Origin: Bathynomus jamesi
Lineage: Eukaryota; Arthropoda; Malacostraca; Isopoda; Cirolanidae
DNA: 64,000 nucleotides
NCBI GenBank assembly: GCA_023014485.1
Contig: JAJOZX010003208.1
Coordinates: forward strand, 272,001 to 336,000
Direction: 5' to 3'
Shown piece after piece: positions 45,306 through 55,415 of this stretch. The position numbers and the translations under genes are program-made. A model generated the notes under the pieces. It did no database searches. It had not been told where the DNA came from and was given only the letters and a program-made list of their open reading frames with translations. Positions within the stretch are counted from its first letter, which is position 1. Each line of letters begins with the position of its first letter.

Positions 45306-47660
45306 CACTGGTCAACAACAATTTTGTCACAAGGGTTTTGATGGGTGTTCTAAGTGTACTTTTTCATGCTGAATCTAAATATGAAATCAGATTTTTTCTA
45401 TCAGGCTTAGTTTACTTGTGACGCTATGTTCATTTTTTCCTCATTTAGCATGATCACCGGATAAAAAATATAACATATTATATATAATTAAGTATATAAC
45501 AATATTATAATATAAAACATTATAAAAATAATAAATATAATAATATATTATATTAATTAATATAACTATAATAAAATATATTAATATTAATATATATGTT
45601 GTATTAATTTTTCTGTAAAATTAGTACAATTTATTCCTTTGGGGAGAAAGTTCTGATAATGCTGGCAGGATAAATTTGGTCGGAGCAGCAGACTGTGCAG
45701 GTTGAAACATGTTTGTACCTGTTCAGACATGAGCCTAGTTTCTGTGTGTAGAGCAGCTCCAAGTCAGTCTGCTTGTAAATGTCACAGTGTTAACAGCTAG
45801 TGTCTGTTGCTTCTTGTTAATTTTACACCAGTGTTGTATTCATATAGATGTTTTGTAATGCCGCGGAACTGTCTGAATCATCCTAATTCCTTTTGTTATG
45901 TATGTGGTGATCTAACTTTAAAATCCCAGAAACGTAACTTTACACCATTAGTAAAAAAATGCTATGAACTTTATTTCGGATGTAAAGTAGGCGATCAGGA
46001 CAAGAGTTGGGCCCCTCACATTTGTTGTGTGACATATGTAAGACTACTTACAGGATGGCTAAACGGTTCACGTCACATGCCATTTGCTATTCCAATGATT
46101 TGGAGGGAACCCAAAGATCACACAACAGACTGCTATTTCTGCCTGGTAAATACAAAGGGGATCACTTCAAAAACAAAGAGCCTTATGAAATACCCTAATC
46201 TACCGTCTGCAATGAGACCACTTCCCCACAGTGCTCAACTTCCAGTACCAAATCCTCCTGAACATGTAAGTTTAAGTGATGAGGAATCAAACGTAGCTGT
46301 AGCATATCACGAGGAAAAAGATGAAGACATTTCTGATCCAACATTCCAGGCTACCTGTTCCTCCAATGAACCACATTTACTGTCACAAGGAGATCTAAAT
46401 GACCTAGTTCGTGATTTGAAATTATCTAAGAAGCAGGCTGAACTTTTAGGTTCAAGATTAAAGGGTTGGAATCTACTGCAACGTGACACTAAAGTTTGTT
46501 TTTTCCGCAGCCGCCATGATGAATTCAAAGAATGGTTCTCCCATGAAGATGGACTTGTGTTTTGTAAAGATGTTAATTCAGTCATGGGGGCTCTTGGTCA
46601 TGAACATAACGTGGATGAGTGGCGATTGTTCATTGACTCCTCAAAAGTCAGCTTGAAAGCAGTCCTTCTTCACAACGGAAATAAATTTCCTTCTGTACCT
46701 ATTGCTCATGCTGCAAACATGAAAGAGTCATACGACAACATGAAGTTGCTTTTAGAAAAGTTTCAGTATCAGAAATATAAGTGGAATATCTGTGGAGATC
46801 TGAAGGTCATTGCACTTTTGCTAGGGTTGCAGCTAGGTTACACCAAGTACTGTTGTTTTTTATGTGAGTGGGACAGTAGGGACAAGCAAAACCACTACGT
46901 TAAGAAGGATTGGCCAAAACGCACCTCACTTGTTCCAGGCAAGAAAAATGTTGTGAATAGTTCACTTGTTGACCCTGAGAAAGTGTACCTTCCTCCTTTG
47001 CATATCAAGCTTGGACTTATGATGCCAAGATTAAAGAAGGCATTTTTGTAGGCCCTCAGATCAGAGAATTGTTAAGAGATGAGAGATTTGAAGGAGAGTT
47101 GAATGAAGTTGAGAAAGCTGCGTGGCAGAGTTTCAAAAGTGTCTGCACAAATTTTTTGGGAAATCACAAGGCCGAAAACTATCCTGAAATAGTAGGAGAT
47201 CTTCTTAAGTCTTACCAAGCAATGGGGTTTAATATGTCATTAAAGGTTCATTTCTTGGACTCTCACTTGGACTTTTTTCCAGAAAACCTGGGTGCGGTAA
47301 GCGACGAACATGGTGAGCGTTTTCATCAGGATATTTCTGCCATGGAAAACCGTTACCAAGGCAAATGGAGCCCCAGTATGCTGGCTGACTATTGCTGGAC
47401 TCTTAAGAGAGACATGCCTGAGGCAAAGCACAGCAGAAAATCAAAACAAGCTACTTTTTAAACTACAGGTATGTCTTTTCGATCATATTTTAATAAGTAT
47501 GTAACTATATGGGTTTTTAAAAATTAAATTGCATGTCACACAAAAACCAGACCTGATAGAGAAATTTTACAAACTTATTTGGATTCAGCACAGAAAATAC
47601 TATAAGAATAAGGTATTTTCATTCTTGGGACACGAAAATTTTTTTTTTTGTTGCCCACTG
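45306..47660 (+). mobile_element. 2.36-kb DNA transposon with TAA target duplication
   Basis: The ends CACTGGTCAACAACA and, in complement, CAGTGGGCAACAAAA are imperfect inverted repeats, and a shared block ATGCTGAATC/GTGCTGAATC lies 70-90 bp inward on both sides. TAA flanks both ends (45303-45305, 47661-47663), a 3-bp duplication that would fit PIF/Harbinger-type insertion but could be chance in AT-rich DNA. It encloses one gene, 45858-47461. Confidence 0.65.
45858..47461 (+). pseudogene. Conserved cysteine-rich transposon protein, unassigned family
   Basis: From the ATG at 45858 (MPRNCLNHPNSFCYVCG) the frame is open to 47051. It has two Cys-rich motifs early (FCYVCGDLTL; WAPHICCVTYVRL; CYFCLVNTKG), an acidic middle and a core with WNICGDLKVIALLLGLQ, YCCFLCEWDSRD and LPPLHIKLGLM. 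After a deletion with frameshift at about 47010-47070 it resumes to 47461 with LKVHFLDSHLDFF and SDEHGERFHQDI, then SMLADYCW. From memory, homologues are common in arthropod, cnidarian and fish genomes as uncharacterised proteins; the transposon ends seen here tie this family to a mobile element. HxxxHD/E-type residues may be catalytic, which is only inference. Confidence 0.7.
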
Positions 47661-47669
47661 TAATCAGCC

Positions 47670-48307
47670 AATTTCCTATTTTGTTGAACATATGCATAAA
47701 ATTCGTCTTAAAAGCCAAGGATCCAAAGATTGTCAGCAATAGTTTATATCCCAACTGAATATAGTCAGCCATCAACAGTATAATCATATTTTATTTCCAT
47801 AACTACTCATGACTACTCTGTCAGAGTAAATAACCTTATTATGACTTAGGTAGTGGTGGTAATTCTGAGTGGCGGCCTCTAGCCACATACGTTAAACCTA
47901 TCAGTGCGTCTAAGACCAGACTCTTCTGTTTCTGTCAATTCATTGTTAGTTTAAGGTATTTTGCTCTTTGTCTTTCTAGGTCTAGGGCATTAAAATAAAT
48001 ATTTGAGTTTGTGTTTAGCATTTCCTCCTCCCTTCATAATTCCTCACCCAACCTCGTTTCCTTCGACATAGCAACGCTTACCTCCATCCTCATTCCACTT
48101 CCTTCATTAAACCTATTATCGCTTTTACTCTCCCTTCCTTCCATCCTTCAATGCCAGCGTTCTTAAACCTAGCACATAAATTATATAATATGGAATCTAA
48201 CACCTTAGATCTCTACGCATTCATGTTACTTGAAGACGCCTGTGTCTTAGGGGAATCTAAGTGTTGAGAGTGGGCTTGAGGGGTAGTCTATAGATTATTA
48301 CAGATGA
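47670..48307. other. Non-coding, nothing recognised
   Basis: No coding region is supported. The stretch is only moderately AT-rich and may be original sequence of the composite insertion. Confidence 0.4.
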
Positions 48308-48315
48308 CTTTGAAC

Positions 48316-49092
48316 TAGTGCTTGCATAATACCGAAAATTTTCAATACCGGTATTTGGAGGCAATTATGCTAATCCCGGTATTGATACCGGTATTATGAA
48401 AAAATAATTTATTTTGATTTATTATGGTGCCACCCTACCACAAGTCTGAGGGACTTGCAGTACTCACCATATTTACTATAAATTAATGACCCAACTCCAA
48501 ATAGATGGCATTCTATTCGAAAAAGTTTATACAGTAAATTACTAAATTGTAATAAAAATATTATTTGAATTTTTTTTTAGCATATTATTATACAACTACT
48601 GGGGTAGATAGAAATTATTAGTATCTAAATATTTATTTCTTAGTTTGATTTTGAAAGTATGCTTTGAGGAAACAAAGAGCATCTAGGGATTGTTCAGATA
48701 GACTTGATCTGTTTCGTCAGAAATAGGCCTGCAGCAGAAAAGGCTCTTTCTGATTCTGCACTTGTAGGTTTAATTGAAAGCAGTGCCTTGTACAGCTTCT
48801 CTAAATTCTCACTTCTCTGTAAAGTAACTTCCAAGCTTTTAAATTCATTAGTAACATCAAAATCAATGGAATTTTTTTAGATGGCACTTTTCCTAGTTTG
48901 TCCATTTCTTGCATGTATTCACTCAGTAATGAATCTGCTTCCACTTCAGTCTTATCGGAGGACTAAATTGCCTAAATTTTACAATAGCAATTTTTGTCAA
49001 TACCGAAAACCTATAATATCGGTATCGGTATTATTTGTACTTCTTCAATACCGGTATTAATACCGGTATTTCAATACCGGTTTTAACCCCTA
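48316..49092 (-). mobile_element. hAT element remnant with exact 8-bp target duplication
   Basis: CTTTGAAC flanks the element at 48308-48315 and 49093-49100. The ends TAGTGCTTGC and TTAACCCCTA are weak inverted repeats, and both subterminal regions contain AATACCGGTATT blocks. The minus strand keeps part of the hAT dimerisation domain near 48700-48765 (ESERAFSAAG). The rest of the transposase has been deleted. Confidence 0.9.
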
Positions 49093-49100
49093 CTTTGAAC

Positions 49101-49639
49101 GCTCCAACTATTTAAAAATGATTCTTTATTACGCACATCATATGGCATAATACACACATGAATTTAAATATCTCTTACACTATAGGAATGGAATTGAATC
49201 CTACCAGAGTTAAAAAGTCGCAAAATATGATAGATTAGTTTGTATTAAGAGGTCACTAAGAGAAAAGGATTTGGAGTAGAGCGGAAGGCAGAGAGTATAT
49301 TTTCTCGAGTTTCGGTTATTATTAACGTTATATGGATACATTGCCGATGTCCCTGCTGAAGACCTCTGATGGGATGCGGTGTGATCAGAGAAAGAGAGAG
49401 AGAGAGAGAGAGAGAGCGCTTTTAAATCACACCTTTTAAATGGTTTGTGGGTAAGGGCTTCACGTATGTTATTTTAGTCCAGGGTAGTTTATGTGGAGGT
49501 GTTAACGTAACTTGCACTTGGGACTGTTAATTGTAAGACAACTGCCATAGCTGGGACTGAGACACGTTATCCCCTGCATACTCTATATATATCTATATAC
49601 AGTATGTCTCTATATATAAATAGATAGAGTGATCGACAC
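49101..49639. other. Non-coding end of composite insertion
   Basis: No gene is seen. It holds a (GA)n run at 49393-49416 and a tatata/atctata region near 49585-49630 before the right inverted end. Confidence 0.4.
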
Positions 49640-51694
49640 AATGATAATGTGGACGTCATTGATGGGGTTAGAGCAATTATGTGCACCAATCCGAACACAC
49701 CTCCGCTGCCATAAGGACCGCCCATTTTATAGCTAACAAACTAGCTTGGGACGAGACAGAGGCGCGAGACTTCTTGTAAGCACTGTACATAGCCCGTTTC
49801 AAATGCGATCCACTGCAAGTCGCAACCACCATCGCATCATTATGTTTTACGGTGTTCAAGAATAACTTCATGCCGAAAGACACCTTAGCCATTATTCACC
49901 GAAACAATCCCCGCAGTTACGGGCACAAGGCTATTTACTGGCTCATACACCTACAGCAACAGACAGGTGTATACATAAAGCACGCCCGCAACACGGGTGA
50001 AGTACCCATTAAGATTAATGGACGTGTTTTTTGGGTTGATGGTTAAGTGAAAACCGTGTCACTGGTGTGAAGACTGTGTACTCCTTTAACGGTTGCTGGT
50101 GGCATGGATGCCCCCGTCCTGAGTGCGGAATCACCGGAGATATCCACGGTAGGTCTCCTGCCGACTGTCTTGCATCGACCCGCACCCGCGATCAACTTAT
50201 AGGATCACAGTTCACTCACAAAGTCTTGTGGGAGCATGAATATGATGCACGGATGGAGACAGACGAGGTGTACCGTGAGGAAATAAAAACGATCAAGCGT
50301 TCAATGGTGCTGGATCCTCTCAAATGTGGTGATAGCTTGTTTGGAGGACGTACAACTCCTTTCAGACTATACTTTCCACCTACGGAAGGCGTGAAGCTCC
50401 ATTACTACGATTTCTGTTCTTTATACCCGTACGTGATGAAGAGCAATCTGTACCCCGTGGGCGCTCCTGAGAAACTGGTGGGACCTAGCCTACCCTCCAT
50501 CAATGAATTTTCAAAAAATTTGAATGATCGTTACTTTGGGCTCTCTTTCGTAGACGTACTCCCCCCACGCAATTTATGGATGCCGATCTTACCTGTCGTT
50601 ATCGACAACAAGCTCATGTTTCCCCTGTGCGTGAAGTGCGCGGAAGAGGATAACGGCGAATGTAACCATATACCCCACCAGCGTAAGATCAGAGGCGTAT
50701 ATACAAGTCCTGAGTTGGCCCTAGCCGTGCGCCATGGTTATAGAATACTGAAGATACATGAGGTGTGGAGGTTTCAGAAGCTACCCAACCTTTTCACACC
50801 ATATATAACACCTTTTTGAAGGATAAGGTTGAGGCATCAGGGTATCCGCGAGGAGTTGATACCGAAGATGAAAAGTCTGCCTATATTCAACGTTACCGCG
50901 ACCGCGAAGGTATACAACTTGATCGTGTCCAAATTGTAAAGAATCCTGGCAAGCGCTTTAGTGCAAAGTTGTGTCTAAACAGTCTATGGGGAAAATTTGC
51001 GCAGAATACCGGCAGAGGGAGCATTCATTTGGCACAAAGTTATAGCGATGTCTGGGATTATGCCAATGCCCCCGATAAAGAGGTCATGGAGATCGTAAAT
51101 GTAGGTAATACTTACGTAATAAAGTACAACAACACTGAATTTGCCACAGATACCTCAAGGGTTACAAACATACCTGTGGCCAGCTTCACAACAGCCTACG
51201 CCCGTATAAAACTTTGGGGTCTATTGCATTCTCTTGGGCGGAGAGTATTGTATGCCGATACAGATAGCGTGATATTCACAGAGAGGGAGGGTGAATACAT
51301 GCCCACTATTGGGGAGTTCCTCGGCGAGCTCACTGATGAGATCAAGGATGAGTATGGAGACAACGCATACGCCGACTCTTTTGCCTCAACAGGACCTAAG
51401 ACTTATGGGGTACGGGTCAGGGTGGGGGAGGAAATGAAATATATCGTGAAGGCAAAGGGTATTACGCTCAACCATGCGAATCGGGAGGTTGTTAACTTTG
51501 AGTCGTTGAAGGATCTAGTATGTTTGGACGATGATGAACAACCTCCCCAACTAATTGTAGGCACCCACAATTTTCGGGCGCAGAAGCTGGGGGGCGTGAA
51601 GGAACTTAGGGGTACGATGGTGTGCCGTAACACCTATAGGAAACGTTACCAGTTACCTGGTACCTATGATACCGTACCCTTTGGATACCAATGA

Positions 51695-52020
51695 TGCTTC
51701 TAACTCACACGTCTTGTATATAATCGTATCTATTTGTAAATATATATATATATATATATAATATAACTTGACTATCTCGTTTATTAAATCGTATTTGTAA
51801 ATATATATAACTTGAATATCTCGTTTGTTAAATAAATCATGTTTCAAATAGCGTTTCACTTTCCCCTTTGTGTGTGTGTGTGTGGGGGGGGGGTGAAAGT
51901 TCTAAGCTCCGCCCACTGTAAGACCGTGAGTCATGCTACTATCTGGGAGTCTCTGCGTGGTCAGTCGACTGCAGTAAGCCCGAGAGATCAGACGTGTATT
52001 CAGATCAGAAGTGTATTCAA
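51695..52020. other. Polymerase 3' flank and upstream region of accessory genes
   Basis: A short tandem duplication (ttgtaaatatatat... aacttgaatatctcg) spans 51735-51830, with an AATAAA signal at about 51832 that would suit polyadenylation of the polymerase transcript. A (TG)n then G-run at 51872-51890 and a GC-box-like ctccgccca at 51907 follow; the latter is the complement of ggcggag near the TATA box at 33395. Confidence 0.45.
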
Positions 52021-52617
52021 ATGGCTACCTTTAATATTGCTTGTACAACGTTTACGAAATGGTATTCAGTAAAGTGCCAGGATGTGGTGGATACCGAAAA
52101 ACTTCCTATTCCTCCCTCCTATGCCTCTTTTAAAAACACATTGGATTGTGCGAAGTTCCAAGATGTACAAATACTCTACGGATGTTCTGGTGAGACCGTT
52201 GAAGGCTTTCGTTGCACAGACGATGTGCTGAAGTATACTGCAGAGCTAAACTTTAAAGTCTCACATACACCGTGAAGTAAAAGAAACAACGCGTGCAGAA
52301 GAGAAGCAGCAGGTATGGATAATGAGTCTTGCTGATGGGTGGTGTGACAAGCGGTATTACGTCATGCTACACCATGTCGATTACTCATACCCTACGACTG
52401 AAAATGTGAATCTCGTGATCATGGACAATCTTAAGTATTTTTATCACTATATTAACGTATATCATGATGAGGTTCGTAGTGAGGTTGTGGCTAGTGCCCT
52501 GCGTGAATTTTAACAGAGTTTAGAGACGAGTATCGTTTGATGGGCAGAAAGGAAAAATATGAACATATGTTCCTCTCAAATAGTGCGCGGAGTGTGGAGA
52601 TGTTTAGTAAAACATAA
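52021..52617 (+). pseudogene. Polinton accessory gene A, unknown function, frameshifted
   Basis: The frame starts at 52021 (MATFNIACTTFTKWYSV; a further upstream ATG exists at 51994). It changes frame near 52265 and again in a T-run near 52510, to end at a TAA at 52617. Total about 198 residues. The middle part has SLADGWCDKRYYVML and VDYSYPTTEN. No domain is recognised. Length, order and a shared PPSYA/APSYA...ILYG/LIYG theme link it loosely to gene B. Codon choice looks coding in all three segments. Confidence 0.55.
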
Positions 52618-52639
52618 AATGTTCCTAGTTCTTACCCAA

Positions 52640-52990
52640 ACTGTCTGGTGCGTAGGCTGGTAGTGATATTCTTGTACCGAAATATGTACAACAATTCGAC
52701 TCGCGGTCATACGAACAAGCCCATTCACGTATCATCGAGTCAGCCGCCCGTCGAACCATTCCTGCCTACCTGCGTGCCTCACACGGCTCATAGTTATCTC
52801 AGAGCTTGAGCCGAGTGGACGTGCGCTCCTCGAATACGATGGAACTTCCTTTGAGCAGCATTCTCAACGCCTCGTACGATGTGTCCGTGACGAAATCGTT
52901 GCGCGTGTTCAGGCGTAATTCCGGTACCATTAGCTATATGTACTGGAAACGGAATGTAGACCGACAAACAAACGGGTTTATCTAAGTATC
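52640..52990 (+). other. Possible short coding remnant between accessory genes A and B
   Basis: A frame of about 60 residues ends at a TAA at about 52984, with LSSILNASYDVSVTKSLRVF. Other frames are also partly open, so this may be a much-decayed gene of the same cassette or chance. Confidence 0.3.
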
Positions 52991-52996
52991 GAGGAG

Positions 52997-53494
52997 ATGA
53001 ATAGAATCTTTGTGATAGTTGAGAAGTGGAGTGAAGATCATTATAAAATACCTGTTAACGTAGGTACAAGAAGAGAGCAGATTAGTGACGCACCCTCATA
53101 CGCCGTTGTATGTACGTTGTGTATAAATAACGATCAGCGTGCATTGATATACGGCTGATGTGGAAGAATGCTTCTGATATAACGCTCTTGTTCCTACGCG
53201 AAACCGTTTCATCCTCGACAGAATGTTTGAAAATCGTCGGATTCCGTAAACTGAAACCTATATTAGACGCGCGTGTTACGGACATGCTTTATTTGATACA
53301 GTACTTGAATACGCCTACACCGCTCTGCTCGATGGGTTTTACCGAGTGTAGGGCTGGTGAGAATGGTCTAGAGCTGGACGTTTATTTAAAAGTTTAGACT
53401 CTTGAAATACCATGAACTTTGGTACAAAGCAATTGATCGGTACAAGGCTGAGCTCACCTACACCGTTCACCTGAAGAACTATTTCTTTATATAA
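52997..53494 (+). pseudogene. Polinton accessory gene B, unknown function, frameshifted
   Basis: The frame begins at 52997 (MNRIFVIVEKWSED), changes near 53157, continues with FLRETVSSSTECLKIVG and GLELDVYLKV, changes again at an A-run near 53393, and stops at 53494. Total about 165 residues. It is not recognised. It contains APSYAVVCTL and ALIYG, similar in spacing to PPSYASFKNT and ILYG of gene A, so A and B may be diverged duplicates. Confidence 0.5.
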
Positions 53495-53539
53495 CGCGCA
53501 GTTGTCGTAACGATTTAGAAGATTATTTCAATTGCCGCT

Positions 53540-53793
53540 ATGTTGAGTGAGTTCACGATTGAAAAGCTCGAGTCGGTAGAAATAAACCTCGATTGGAAAG
53601 CGGTTTATAAACTTGTGTTAATAATGTAGCTAACGATGAACTCTTTGTGCGTGCTTTTGATTGTATTCTAGACGTATTTAAAGATGACTTACCAACCGGT
53701 TGTAAAGTGGGAACAAAAATAGTACTGAACGATATGAAAGCCCTTCATATCGAGTACAGGTTTCCCTATACTTTAAGCGGTGAAATATATTAA
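53540..53793 (+). pseudogene. Polinton accessory gene C, small, frameshifted
   Basis: The frame opens at the ATG at 53540 (MLSEFTIEKLESVEINLDW), hits a TAG near 53627, and is open again in the next frame to a TAA at 53793 (FDCILDVFKDDLPTG; KIVLNDMKALHIEY). About 84 residues. It is acidic at first, then mixed. No domain is recognised. It is the third gene in a plus-strand row after the polymerase. Confidence 0.45.
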
Positions 53794-53799
53794 GCCGCA

Positions 53800-54240
53800 T
53801 ATACTGCGTATGCAGAGCAATAATGATGTAATTTGTAAACTCGATTAAGACCGAGTTTAGTATTTTGAAAAAAAGTGAATTGTATTTATAGATATATTTT
53901 GCTTGACATTTCTCCTGTACTGATTATACGATTTCTATTGATTTGTGTTTATATATATATTGCGTGATATTTCCCTGTACTGTTATGTACATATTTCTAT
54001 TGAAGTGTATATTTATCATTTTGAAATGTATATTTTATTTTATATATCCATAATTGTGTGTATATATTTCCTGTAGTGATATGCATATTCCTCAATTGAA
54101 ATGATATTTATTTTCTATATATTTATAATAAACAGAATGATGCAATGTTGTTTTACTTAATTGTTACGCCTTCTAAACCTACTACCGGTATTCTTTTAAG
54201 AAATATAATAATGTATACAGTGGTATTGCGGTATCTGGCA
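53800..54240. other. AT-rich Polinton right flank, no gene
   Basis: Contains repeated short phrases (atattt-ctgta-tg-ta, tgaaatgtatatttt) and no coding region. It leads into the subterminal repeat array. Confidence 0.45.
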
Positions 54241-54249
54241 ACATTTACG

Positions 54250-54780
54250 CCTTCTAAGCCAACTGGCTGATTAGGAGTCTATAATAATGCTAAAAAGTGG
54301 TATCTAGCAACTCAGTCTTCGATTAGAAATAAATGAATACATGACGCTATCTGGCAACTCAAGCCATTTACAGCCAACTGGCTGATTAGGAGTCTATAAT
54401 AATGTATACAATGGTATCTGGCAACTCAGTCTTCGATTAGAGAATACATGGCGCTATCTGGCAACTCAAGCCATTTACAGCCAACTGGCTGATTAGGCGT
54501 ATATAATAATGTATACAATAATACTACTAAAAAGAGGTATGTGGCAACTCAAGCCATTTACAGCCAACTGGCTGATTAGGAGTCTATAATAATGTATACA
54601 ATGGTATCGCTAAAAAGAGGTATCTGGCAACTCAAGCCATTTACAGCCAACTGGCTGATTAGGAGTCTATAATAATGTATATAATGGTATCTGGCAACTC
54701 AGTCTTCGATTAGAATTAAATGAATACATGGCGCTATCTGGCAACTCAAGCCATTTACGCCAACTGGCTGATTAGGAGCC
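54250..54780 (+). repeat. Polinton right subterminal tandem repeats
   Basis: Six copies of gccaactggctgattagg occur at about 54256, 54372, 54479, 54562, 54646 and 54758, joined by variants of agtctataataatgtatac and tatctggcaactcaagcc. Unit length varies from 83 to 117 bp. The block gcgctatctggcaactc matches, inverted, gagttgccagatagcgc at 29618-29634 inside the left end. Confidence 0.9.
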
Positions 54781-55068
54781 TATAAAACAACGCCTACTCG
54801 GCTGGTCTTAATGTGCACTTGGCTCCTGCCAGGTGAACACCTCTCCTCCTCCTTTCTCTCCTTTCTCTTGGGGGATAACGCCGCCTCCAAGTTTTCCTTG
54901 TTGCACCTGCAGCATCCCCCCTTTGGGGGAATTTGTTTCTTTTTTTCTTTTTTCTTTTTTTTTCTTTTTTTGCAACCCCCCCTTTTGAAACAACCCCCAC
55001 CCCCATTTGCAACATTACATAATAACTTGCAACATTCTTGCACTCTCCCCTTTTGCGGCTATACTACT
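54760..55068 (-). repeat. Polinton right terminal inverted repeat
   Basis: Reverse complement of 28886-29215 with small gaps; it ends ccgcggct-type ...GCGGCTATACTACT. A pyrimidine tract with runs of T broken by C lies at 54940-54970. ORFs on both strands here are by-products of the purine/pyrimidine tract and not genes. Confidence 0.93.
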
Positions 55069-55165
55069 CATGACAATGAACAGGAGTGGGGCCAGTACTG
55101 TCCCTTGTGGTACTGAGCTACGTACTTCCGATTCTGATGATATACCTTGAATTTTGACGACCTGT
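55069..55165 (-). pseudogene. CR1-like LINE ORF2 fragment, right of the Polinton
   Basis: On the minus strand this encodes SSVPQGTVLAPLLFIV, the RT motif just before the catalytic FADD box. The matching downstream part is at 28885-27600. The Polinton thus cut the LINE inside the RT domain, and the 6-bp duplication lies at this junction. Confidence 0.8.
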
Positions 55166-55176
55166 ATATATATATA

Positions 55177-55380
55177 TGAGAATTATTTCACGAAAGTAAC
55201 ACGTGAAAAATATTTATGATGAAAAGAACCACGCAGGAAAGGAAACAGAATGGTGCCCAAGCGCTTTCGTTTAATGACATCCTCAGGAACACCGCTATAT
55301 GGGGTGTTCCTGAGGATGTCATTAGACGAAAGCGTGTGAGCACCATTCTGTTTCCTTTCCTTCGTGGTTCTTTTCATCAT

Positions 55381-55384
<4 letters not shown>
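55177..55384. repeat. Palindromic TA-associated MITE, long copy
   Basis: Hairpin family as at 243-439. Arms run from cacgaaagtaacacgtg to the centre at about 55285-55305 (ggaacaccgctatatggggtgttcc). TA tracts lie on both sides. Confidence 0.85.

Positions 55385-55415
<31 letters not shown>

Larger units (their letters stand above)
43139..49792. mobile_element. Composite insertion with 150-bp inverted ends in the polymerase
   Basis: 43139-43286 and 49640-49792 are inverted copies, about 92 percent identical, starting TGTACAGTGCTTACAAG. The left copy reads in frame as the false C-terminus of the first polymerase part (ends CSDWCT). The insertion contains, in order, 0.8 kb without a gene, a Tc1-like transposase, the transposon 45306-47660 and the hAT element 48316-49092. 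The inverted ends may be the TIRs of one large element that later received the others. No clear target duplication is seen. Confidence 0.8.
40948..51694 (+). pseudogene. Polinton DNA polymerase B, split by a 6.65-kb transposon nest
   Basis: Protein-primed type family B polymerase. The N-terminal linker is Pro-rich with a tandem repeat at about 41120-41330 and indels in C-runs. 41348-43136 is open and has a Cys-rich zinc-finger region (about 42100-42420: CKGC, CEQC, CDVC) and the 3'-5' exonuclease motifs YYDIET, AHNGAKFDTQF and CVNDVRVLRV. The gene stops at the insertion 43139-49792 and resumes at 49793 (VATTIASLCFTVF). Lesions near 50046 (T-run) and 50815 (T-run) shift frames. Motif A is DFCSLYPYVM (about 50400), B KLCLNSLWGKF (about 50970) and C YADTDSV (about 51255). 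The gene replicates the element with a terminal protein as primer in its family. Confidence 0.93.
28886..55068. mobile_element. Maverick/Polinton, complete, 26.2 kb, degraded
   Basis: It is bounded by terminal inverted repeats beginning AGTAGTATAGCCGC and ending with the complement. Hexamers flank it: catggc at 28880-28885 and catgac at 55069-55074, five of six identical. Polintons are known for 6-bp duplications and AG...CT ends. All hallmark genes are present: protein-primed type polymerase B, retroviral-type integrase with chromodomain, packaging ATPase, adenain-like protease, major and minor capsid proteins. Gene order is protease, major capsid, small basic, minor capsid, integrase, two unknowns and ATPase on the minus strand, then polymerase on the plus strand. 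Without the nested 6.65-kb insertion and the 1.18-kb mariner it would be about 18.3 kb, a usual Polinton size. Confidence 0.95.
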
